Positions 54,004-61,948 of a DNA stretch of 64,000 nt are shown in pieces; the stretch's first letter is position 1, and each line of letters opens with the position of its first letter. Below the pieces are notes generated by a model. That model saw only the letters and a program-made list of their open reading frames with translations. It made no database searches and was not told the origin of the DNA. The stretch comes from Paraferrimonas sp. SM1919 (GTDB lineage: Bacteria > Pseudomonadota > Gammaproteobacteria > Enterobacterales > Shewanellaceae). The stretch lies in contig NZ_WINH01000008.1 of NCBI RefSeq assembly GCF_010993985.1, forward strand, positions 1-64,000, given 5' to 3'. The position numbers and the translations under genes were made by a program.

Positions 54004-55632
54004 TTAACGGCCAACAATTTTGTCCTGTGCGGGTACTTGGTAGTCAACACGCAATTGCTGCAGTCTTTGCTTTAATTGCTGTTGTAATTGTTGGTAGTTT
54101 TCGTGACCATATAGGTTATTAAGCTCACTTGGATCGTTTTGCAGATCATACATTTCCCAAAAACCGCCATCGGCTTGGAAATGAATCAGTTTGTAGCGCT
54201 CGGTACGAATACCGTAGTGTGGCATCACAGCATGGGGCACTGGGTATTCAAAGTATTGGTAATATAGCCCGGTACGCCAATCATCTTTTTCACCCTGGGG
54301 CAGTTGCGGTTTAATTGCGCCGCTTAGTAGAGGCTTGATAGACACACCTTGAATCGCTTCCGGTACTTGATAGCCCGCCAAGTCAATAAAGGTAGGAGCA
54401 AAATCAATATTTTGTACTAGTCGCTTATTCACTTGGCCGCCTTTAACAAGGGCTGGGTAGCGGATGATAAGCGGAGTACTCATTGATTCTTCATACATGA
54501 ATCGCTTATCAAACCAACCATGTTCGCCTAGGTAAAAACCTTGATCAGAGGTGTAAACCACAATGGTATTATCCGCTAAACCATTGTCATCAAGGTATTT
54601 AAGTACGCGACCGATGTTATCATCAACACTCTTTACCGTGGCTAAGTAGTCATGCAGATAGCGGTTAAATTTCCAAATCGCTAGAGCTTTTTCATCATGC
54701 TTGATGGCATGGTACTGTTTAGGCAGATCTTTATAGTATTCGTTCCAAACGGCCTTTTGCTCATCAGTCATGCGGTTATACATGGCCAAGTAACGTTTTT
54801 TAACCTTGTCATAATCAATCAAGGTTGGATCAAGTCGGTAACCCCCTGTGGTGGTTTCGGCTTCATAGTCACTCGGGTCGAGTTTCATGTCCCAACCTAA
54901 GTACATGCCTGCAATTTGCATATCTTGGTTGGCAGCTGCTTTGCGGCCCATGTAATCGTCAAAGAAGGTTTCAGGTAATGGGTACTCTTTTGGCATGCCT
55001 CCTGCGGCTAATAAGTCGGTGTCCGGCATCCAATTACGGTGTGGGGCTTTTTGATGATAAAGCATCGCAAAAGGTTTATTTTTATCTCGGTTTTTAAGGG
55101 CATCAAGCACAAAATCAGTGGTTAAGTTGGTGACGTATTCACCATGGTGGGTTTTAATGCCCTTCGCCGATTTAAACTGTGGGCTGTAGTATTCACCTTG
55201 GCCTAATAGAATTTGCCAGTTATCGAACCCTTTAGGTTCACTGCCTAAATGCCATTTACCAAAAATGCTGGTTTCATAGCCAGCTTTTTGCAGAATCTCA
55301 GGGAAAGTCTGTTGGCTGCTATCAAACTTTCGACCATGCTTGTTATCAATAAAACCATTAATATGGCTGTGCTTACCTGTCATCATGGCGGCGCGTGAAG
55401 GACCACAGATAGAGTTACTGACAAAGGCGTTATCAAAACGCATACCTTCATTTGCCAGTCGATCAATATTAGGAGTGTGAATAAGTTCAGAGCCATAACT
55501 GCTAATAGCTCTTTGTGCATGGTCGTCAGTCATAATAAAAAGGATATTGGGTTTTTGCTCAGCACTGATTGCGTAATTATTCAAATTTGCGAGAACAACC
55601 CCTGCGGCTAATATTTTTGTTATTTTAAGCAT
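54004..55632 (-). CDS. Formylglycine sulfatase, S1_11-like
   Basis: This 542-residue exported sulfatase has a signal peptide of about 24 residues. Cys76 in CGPSR is the formylglycine site. Metal ligands lie in MTDDHAQRA and YTSDQGFYLGEHGW. The stretch MMTGKHSHINGF resembles the SulfAtlas S1_11 group, known for GlcNAc-6-sulfatases. 6-O-desulfation of a hexosamine is therefore plausible. It is first on the minus strand, divergent from the second PL8 lyase gene. Confidence 0.88.
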   Translation of the reverse strand: MLKITKILAAGVVLANLNNYAISAEQKPNILFIMTDDHAQRAISSYGSELIHTPNIDRLANEGMRFDNAFVSNSICGPSRAAMMTGKHSHINGFIDNKHGRKFDSSQQTFPEILQKAGYETSIFGKWHLGSEPKGFDNWQILLGQGEYYSPQFKSAKGIKTHHGEYVTNLTTDFVLDALKNRDKNKPFAMLYHQKAPHRNWMPDTDLLAAGGMPKEYPLPETFFDDYMGRKAAANQDMQIAGMYLGWDMKLDPSDYEAETTTGGYRLDPTLIDYDKVKKRYLAMYNRMTDEQKAVWNEYYKDLPKQYHAIKHDEKALAIWKFNRYLHDYLATVKSVDDNIGRVLKYLDDNGLADNTIVVYTSDQGFYLGEHGWFDKRFMYEESMSTPLIIRYPALVKGGQVNKRLVQNIDFAPTFIDLAGYQVPEAIQGVSIKPLLSGAIKPQLPQGEKDDWRTGLYYQYFEYPVPHAVMPHYGIRTERYKLIHFQADGGFWEMYDLQNDPSELNNLYGHENYQQLQQQLKQRLQQLRVDYQVPAQDKIVGR

Positions 55633-55970
55633 GACTATTTCCTGCTTGATTGTTGCTAATGGGACTATGAAACATAAAGTACAGTTTGGTTCAGCAATTA
55701 GCCCTATGAATGGTGTTTATTGGTTAATAAACCATTTGCTAATTATTAAGCTTAAGTAATTACCCGATATCTTATTTGATTATCAGAGTTTAATAATCAT
55801 AGTGTTTATCTTTTCTAACATAATTTTATTAACAGAGTAAACTGCTAAAAAGTAAAGCTTTATATATGAGATACAGGTTTGGTAAATAAGTGTAAAGTTG
55901 AGTAAAGAAGCTAGACCGGCGGAAATTTGACAAGCATATAATTAAGTATATTTCCCTTGAGGCTTTTTTT
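55633..55970. other. Divergent control region of glycosaminoglycan locus
   Basis: This AT-rich 338-bp region lies between the S1_11-like sulfatase and the second PL8 gene. It contains inverted repeats GTTTATT-GGTT-AATAAAC (55715-55732), TTAAGCTTAA (55746-55755) and TGATTAT-N9-ATAATCA (55777-55799). Any of these could be the operator for a glycosaminoglycan-responsive regulator. No gene is seen. Confidence 0.5.
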
Positions 55971-58922
55971 ATGAAGTACCCACTTGGTTACCAACTTCTT
56001 GCCTGTGCAATGTCCATTGGTGTTTACTCTGATGGCGTGAGAGCCAATGTTGACTTTACTCCTAGTTATTCTTTCCTTGGTCAAATGCAGAGTCAGCAAA
56101 CACAATTTAAAGCGACGCCCTTATTAGCCGGCTATTTCGATATAGAAGTCGGCGCTCAGAAAGGTCAAGTTGTCTATGGCCGAATTAACCTTGATGATAA
56201 TCGTCATTACCTAAGTCAAAATAATGGCAACTTGTATCAATTATCATTAGCCACAAAAAATGCTGGCTTAGAGCTGATTAATGTCATTGATGATAAGGGG
56301 CGCCTGTTTGGAGAGTTAAGAGTCGTTGATGAAAATAAATTCGCTAACCAAGATAAAATAAATGTTGAAGTTGAGCTTTATAAACAAGGGAAAAAGCTTT
56401 ATAGCACCAATATTGAGATTAATGTCGTTGCGCAAACGGCATGGACTTTATTCTCCAGAAAGTTTGATGATTATATTGATTACCACGCAAGATTGAATGC
56501 TCGTTATAAGCCTAAAAATGAAAAAAAATTAGCTCAAGTTATTAAGCAAATAGTGAATAATCAGGGGAAGCTTGATTTTCCATTTTATAACCAAACGCAT
56601 CAACAGCAGTTGGCCAGCGGTAAAAAGAGTATGGGTAATCAATTAGCTAAAGCCAGTGAAACTATTGCTGGATTAGCTTATGCCTATAGCCATAACCCAG
56701 ATTATCAAAACCCATTAAAAGCTAAGCAACTGCGGGAAATCATTTACAGCGCCGCGGTCACTTACCTAGACCATTTCCCCAGCCGAAATTTCAACAAGAC
56801 TAAGCTAATAGGTCATGGTGATATTAGTCATCAATGGCGCTTTAGTGATCCATTGTTAGGGGCAATGAGCGTCATTCATGAAGACTTTTTTGCGGATATT
56901 GACCAAGGTGAAGTGTTAGCCTTGAAGCTGCATCAATCCTTATTAGAGTTCATGCAAGAGGTAAACTTTACACTACCACTGGGTTATCTGGATCCACAAT
57001 ACAAACGCTATTATATGCCACAGTCGAAGATGCTGAGTTACAGTAACGGTGCCTGGTCAGATGCCAATCGTCACCATAGACAAAGGTCTTGGATGGCGCA
57101 AACCTTATTAAGCCGTGACTACAACAGGCCATTAACCTATTTGCCATATTGGTATGAGGGCTACCAAACTTGGGGTGAGAATAATACCCAAGTATTACCC
57201 AAATGGCGTCCTAACGGCAGTTTTTTTGATATGAAAACTTGGCTCGATAGTAACACTCAATTATCTCATCGTTATGGTCAATCAGGGTTGTTACCTGATG
57301 GCAGTATCTCTCACCATATTGGTCTTAGACAAGATATGGCACATGTTGCCTATGGTTTTGAATGGATAGGTAATGGCATCACCAAGGCGGCGCAATTACT
57401 GGCGGACACCCCCTTCGCTGTTGAAGCTAAAGCCTTAGAAGAGCAGCGTAGCTTTCTTTTGTTCACTTATCCTAAGATTATGTATAAAGGTGGGTTAGAC
57501 TTTCAAACAGCTGGACGAAGTCATTATTCTAAAAATTTAAATAATTTTGCTGCAGAGGTTTTTGTTCCAACGATAGCTAAAAACCTTTCCTTAAATAGTC
57601 ATCGAGAACTCGCCTATACCCAAGAGTTAAAAGCCTTAAAGTCTCAGCTTGAGCAGGGCAAAGAAAGCTTTTATGGCAGTTATGCCATGTGGGCTAATGA
57701 CTTCTTAATTCACCGTAACTTAGTTGACGAGTCACCGTTTTATATGTCGGTGAAGATGCAGTCAGATCGTACTAAAGGCGCTGAAGGGTTTGCTAAAACC
57801 AGTCAATATGGCTTTCATAATGGTTCGGGGGTGTTGCAAGTTAAGACCCATGGCAATGAGTACAATGAAAGTCGTTTTGCCATGGATTGGCATGCTTTGC
57901 CAGGCATCACCGAAGAATGGCGAACAGATCCAATCCCCCTTTCTTCGAAATACAAAAAATATAATCCTAATGCTTATGCTGGAACGTTAGTTGGTGATAA
58001 TGCGGCCATGGCAGCATTCCACTATGACAGAGAGGACCCTTATGCGAGTGCTCGAGCTGACAAGGCATGGTTATTCAATAAAAATTATGTTTGGTCGTTG
58101 GGGAAAGGGATTAACCGTACCAAGCAAGGTCAAGGTCAACCTATTGTAACCACAGTCGATCAAGCTTTGTGGGTTTCTGATATTAATTACTTTCAGGATC
58201 AGCAGTACCATACCATAAAACATGGTCAGAGCGTGCAAAACATCATCAGTACTGACTCTCCCCTTTGGTTACACCAAGGTAATGTCGGCTATATTATTTT
58301 TCCCCAGGAGCAGTTAAATCTATTTTTAACCACTGCTAACAAGATTAATCGTTCCGATCGCAGCAACCACAAGGCCATGCCGGTATTTCATCTTGCTATT
58401 GATCATTCTATTAATCCGCGGGATGCCAAATATCATTATGTCACCATCGCTAATGCGACCGCAGAGCAAATGCCTGAGATTTATGAGCAATTAAGAAACA
58501 TTGAAATTGTTAATCAACAACAAATTCAAGCTCATTACCAAAAAGACAAATTATTACAGGTCGTATTCCACGGCCCAGGTCAGGTGCAGTTCAAAGATGG
58601 CACCAGCATTAGTAGCGATCAAAGTGCATTAGTGCAACTCAAGAAAAGTAAAGGTGACTGGCAGTTATCGGTGGCAGATCCGCTACATTCCAAAGCATTA
58701 GAAAAAATTACTATCAACACCACAGTTAAATTGCAGCCGGGAAGCTATACCTACTCGACTCAAGGAGTTGATAACAAGGAATTACTTAATCAGTTGGTAA
58801 AGGTTGAGCTTAAGCAAGGTCTTTCAAATATCGAAGTAAATTTACCTTCGCAATTAGACCAAAGCAATTACAACCATAGGGTAGACTTTTATACAGGTAT
58901 GCCTGCCACAGTGAATTTTTAA
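55971..58922 (+). CDS. PL8-family polysaccharide lyase, second type
   Basis: This 983-residue exported lyase has a signal peptide of about 25 residues, N-terminal beta regions, an alpha catalytic domain (about 165-590) and C-terminal beta-sandwiches. Likely catalytic residues are His448/His449 in SISHHIG, Tyr461 in VAYGFEW and Arg516 in TAGRSHY. The PL8-like DWHALPGITEEW follows. It is distinct from the chondroitinase ABC-like enzyme at 49255-52449 and may differ in specificity (hyaluronan, chondroitin or dermatan). It is upstream of the TonB-dependent receptor on the same strand. Confidence 0.85.
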   Translation: MKYPLGYQLLACAMSIGVYSDGVRANVDFTPSYSFLGQMQSQQTQFKATPLLAGYFDIEVGAQKGQVVYGRINLDDNRHYLSQNNGNLYQLSLATKNAGLELINVIDDKGRLFGELRVVDENKFANQDKINVEVELYKQGKKLYSTNIEINVVAQTAWTLFSRKFDDYIDYHARLNARYKPKNEKKLAQVIKQIVNNQGKLDFPFYNQTHQQQLASGKKSMGNQLAKASETIAGLAYAYSHNPDYQNPLKAKQLREIIYSAAVTYLDHFPSRNFNKTKLIGHGDISHQWRFSDPLLGAMSVIHEDFFADIDQGEVLALKLHQSLLEFMQEVNFTLPLGYLDPQYKRYYMPQSKMLSYSNGAWSDANRHHRQRSWMAQTLLSRDYNRPLTYLPYWYEGYQTWGENNTQVLPKWRPNGSFFDMKTWLDSNTQLSHRYGQSGLLPDGSISHHIGLRQDMAHVAYGFEWIGNGITKAAQLLADTPFAVEAKALEEQRSFLLFTYPKIMYKGGLDFQTAGRSHYSKNLNNFAAEVFVPTIAKNLSLNSHRELAYTQELKALKSQLEQGKESFYGSYAMWANDFLIHRNLVDESPFYMSVKMQSDRTKGAEGFAKTSQYGFHNGSGVLQVKTHGNEYNESRFAMDWHALPGITEEWRTDPIPLSSKYKKYNPNAYAGTLVGDNAAMAAFHYDREDPYASARADKAWLFNKNYVWSLGKGINRTKQGQGQPIVTTVDQALWVSDINYFQDQQYHTIKHGQSVQNIISTDSPLWLHQGNVGYIIFPQEQLNLFLTTANKINRSDRSNHKAMPVFHLAIDHSINPRDAKYHYVTIANATAEQMPEIYEQLRNIEIVNQQQIQAHYQKDKLLQVVFHGPGQVQFKDGTSISSDQSALVQLKKSKGDWQLSVADPLHSKALEKITINTTVKLQPGSYTYSTQGVDNKELLNQLVKVELKQGLSNIEVNLPSQLDQSNYNHRVDFYTGMPATVNF

Positions 58923-59129
58923 GTAAATTTGTTTCAGATGTTGAATAGTTTGGGGAAAAAGCTTTTGAGGATTATTTCGCTGGTTAATCTGGATAAAGGG
59001 TAGTAATCGAACTTTTCTATTAGCGTGCTGTTACACCATGGTCCATTGGCTTATGTTAGATGTTTTTATCTCAGTTGTTCATTGTCATACGGATCTAATT
59101 AAAAAAAGACTAACAATTAGGGTTAACAT

Positions 59130-61853
59130 ATGAAATTAAGAATGACCGCCGTCGCTGTTATGGGAGTTTTAGCAAGTAATGCATCCTTGGCAGCAGAACA
59201 AGCTAACAATGAACAAGTTGAACGAATTGAAGTCACTGGTACTCGCGGCAGTTTGATCAAATCAAAAGATTTAAAGCGAGATTCAGACAGTATTGTGGAT
59301 GCGATTGTTGCCAGCGAAATTGGTGAGTTTCCAGATCATAATATTGCTGATTCCTTACAACGTTTGACCGGTATTCAAATTGACCGTGAACGTGGCACTG
59401 CTGCAAGGGTGAGTATCCGTGGTTTGCCCAGCAAATTTACCAAAGTACTTTATAACGGCCATAGTATTTCATCGATTGCGGTGGGTGATGTGCCACTGCG
59501 TGAATTCTCATTCAATTCATTGCCTTCAGATTTTGCCTCTTCGATCGTGGTAAACAAGTCAAGCACGGCGGATCTCCCAGAGGGGGGGTTAGCAGGTACG
59601 GTAGATCTAAGAACTCACCGAGCTTTTGATTCCGACAAAGCTATCTATTTATTGTCAGGGAAAGGAGTCTACGATCAAAAATCAGAAGACTATTCACCTG
59701 AAGTCACTGGTCTTTGGTCTGATACTTTTGCAGATGGTTTTTTTGGTGTCACTCTGGGGGTTAACTATGTAGAGCAAAACCAAGGCGTACAGCGAACTCG
59801 AACAGGTGGTCCAGGACTTAGAAAAGAGGGGAGTGATGATGTCGATTATAACCAAGATGGAGATACAGCCGATTCTATAGCTTTGGTGAAACCGATCCGT
59901 TATGAAGACTTCCCGATTAATCGTGAGCGCACATCAGGCATTGCCAATATAGAGTTTAGACCTAATGATGATTTCCGTGTTTTCGGCGAATTGTTTTACA
60001 GTAAATTAGATGTAAAAGCGAACCGTCATTCATTGATAGTTGACACTCGTAAGTACCCATATGTTGATGGCTCAGCCCCTGAGCTTACCGAGTATATGGT
60101 GGAAGATGAGAGTTATCAGTATGTTGATGCTGCGTACTTACAACAGGTTAAAGCATCGACTCAAACCCAAGGTCAGCTCCGTAATGGTGATATGCTGGTA
60201 GGGGTTCTAGAGGCACAATACACAGTTAATGACTGGACGATAGCGCCCTCAGCAAGCTTTACTAAATCATCCACTTCTTTAACCAAATGGAACATCAACA
60301 GTAGCAGTCATATTACTGATGCTCCTGCTTATGAGATTGCCGCTACGGCAGATGAAGCATCAAGGGTGCTGTTTGATGATCCTAGTGAATTAACCAATAT
60401 TGATAATTTTGACTGGTCAAAAGCGCCAATGTCAGATTTCTACAGAGACGTCAATAACAGCACCATGAATCTTCGTCTTAATGTTGATAAGGCGCTGGAT
60501 TGGCAGCTAGATGAAGGTGGGGTAACTTTCACCAATATTGCATTTGGTGTTAATTACTCGGAAGACAAAGTGAAATCGGATGGCGCTGAATTAGAATTTT
60601 CTAATCAAAATCCTTTCGATATCTTAGGGATATCTAAAGAAGAGTATTTTGTTGAGGTTGAACACGATACCGCTGGTGCTTTTCTGGCTCCTGATACTCT
60701 GAAAGTTCTTGAAGATTTTTCTCCAGAAGCGTTAAAAGCTGCGGGTAAATTTACCTATGATGAAGCAAGCCAAATAGATTTAGAAGAAGACAGTTGGTCA
60801 GCCTTTACGCGAGTAGACTTTTATACTGGAGAGGGGGACTTTAGTGGCAACCTAGGGGTTCGCTATGTACAAACCAATGAGCGAGTTGCAGGCTACACAG
60901 GTAATCCTAATGCCGGTTTTACAATGGTTGATGGCACTCTAGAGTTCAATCAGCCACCCGCTCAGGTGCAAAGGGATAGAACCTATAAAGAATGGTTACC
61001 AAGCCTTAACTTTAGATACGATGTAGCCGATAACCACAGCCTCCGTTTGGCGGCCAATAAAACCTTAACCCGTGCTGATTATGATGCCCTGAGTATCTAT
61101 ATTAATGCCAGAGAAGGGGTAGATGAAAATCGTTTAAATTATTCAGATCCTAATATTCAACCGTGGTTAGCTAACAATGTTGATTTAGCCTATGAATGGT
61201 ATTTTGATGAAGAGGGAATGTTCAGTACAACTCTATTTTATAAAGACATTAAGTCTTTAAATGGCAGAGTCGAGCGCAATGAGCAATTCCCAGTAACGGC
61301 ACCAGTTGTTAATGAAGAGACTGGAGCGCCAAGCCTTGATGGCAGCGGCCAACCAATTTTAGCGACTAATTTAGAAGACTTTTATGTTACTGGTATTAGT
61401 AACGTCAGAGGTGCTGAACTAAAAGGTGCAGAGGTTGCCTTGCAAATGCCGTTAAGCTTTTTACCGAGTTTTCTGAGTGATTTGGGTCTTAATACTAACT
61501 ATACCTATATTGATAACTCTGCGCCTGAACGTGTTGTGGCTGCTTCAAAGCATAACTATAACGCCATGCTTTATTACTCTATTCCAGGCTTTAACGCTAA
61601 GGTGTCGTATACCTATCGTGACAAATTCTTAAGGGAGCTAGCAGACGGAGAGGTTCCTGAGGTGATGAATGCACCAAGGGGTAACCTATCCGCGAGTATT
61701 AGTTACAAGCCTCTGAAATTCCTAACTATACGTCTTAATGGTAGTAACTTAACAGGTGAGGCTGATTCACGTTATTTCAATGGGATTAATTGGAACAATC
61801 AATTCATTGATTACGGACGTCGATTCACACTGGGGGTTAAAGTGAAGTTTTAA
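59130..61853 (+). CDS. TonB-dependent outer-membrane receptor
   Basis: This 907-residue receptor has a signal peptide (about 1-22), a TonB-box-like VERIEVTGTRGS, a plug domain (about 45-165, with IADSLQRLTGIQIDRERGTA and VSIRGLPS) and a beta-barrel ending in GRRFTLGVKVKF with C-terminal Phe. It belongs to the group of receptors common in glycan utilization loci. Its place between a PL8 lyase and a surface lipoprotein suggests uptake of glycosaminoglycan oligosaccharides. Confidence 0.93.
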   Translation: MKLRMTAVAVMGVLASNASLAAEQANNEQVERIEVTGTRGSLIKSKDLKRDSDSIVDAIVASEIGEFPDHNIADSLQRLTGIQIDRERGTAARVSIRGLPSKFTKVLYNGHSISSIAVGDVPLREFSFNSLPSDFASSIVVNKSSTADLPEGGLAGTVDLRTHRAFDSDKAIYLLSGKGVYDQKSEDYSPEVTGLWSDTFADGFFGVTLGVNYVEQNQGVQRTRTGGPGLRKEGSDDVDYNQDGDTADSIALVKPIRYEDFPINRERTSGIANIEFRPNDDFRVFGELFYSKLDVKANRHSLIVDTRKYPYVDGSAPELTEYMVEDESYQYVDAAYLQQVKASTQTQGQLRNGDMLVGVLEAQYTVNDWTIAPSASFTKSSTSLTKWNINSSSHITDAPAYEIAATADEASRVLFDDPSELTNIDNFDWSKAPMSDFYRDVNNSTMNLRLNVDKALDWQLDEGGVTFTNIAFGVNYSEDKVKSDGAELEFSNQNPFDILGISKEEYFVEVEHDTAGAFLAPDTLKVLEDFSPEALKAAGKFTYDEASQIDLEEDSWSAFTRVDFYTGEGDFSGNLGVRYVQTNERVAGYTGNPNAGFTMVDGTLEFNQPPAQVQRDRTYKEWLPSLNFRYDVADNHSLRLAANKTLTRADYDALSIYINAREGVDENRLNYSDPNIQPWLANNVDLAYEWYFDEEGMFSTTLFYKDIKSLNGRVERNEQFPVTAPVVNEETGAPSLDGSGQPILATNLEDFYVTGISNVRGAELKGAEVALQMPLSFLPSFLSDLGLNTNYTYIDNSAPERVVAASKHNYNAMLYYSIPGFNAKVSYTYRDKFLRELADGEVPEVMNAPRGNLSASISYKPLKFLTIRLNGSNLTGEADSRYFNGINWNNQFIDYGRRFTLGVKVKF

Positions 61854-61948
61854 GTTGACCGCAGCCCTTTAATAGCGGCTGTTAACACTAAGACTTACCA
61901 ACCAATGTGAAATATGAACAGTTACAGAATGAAAAATTAGGGATAGTT

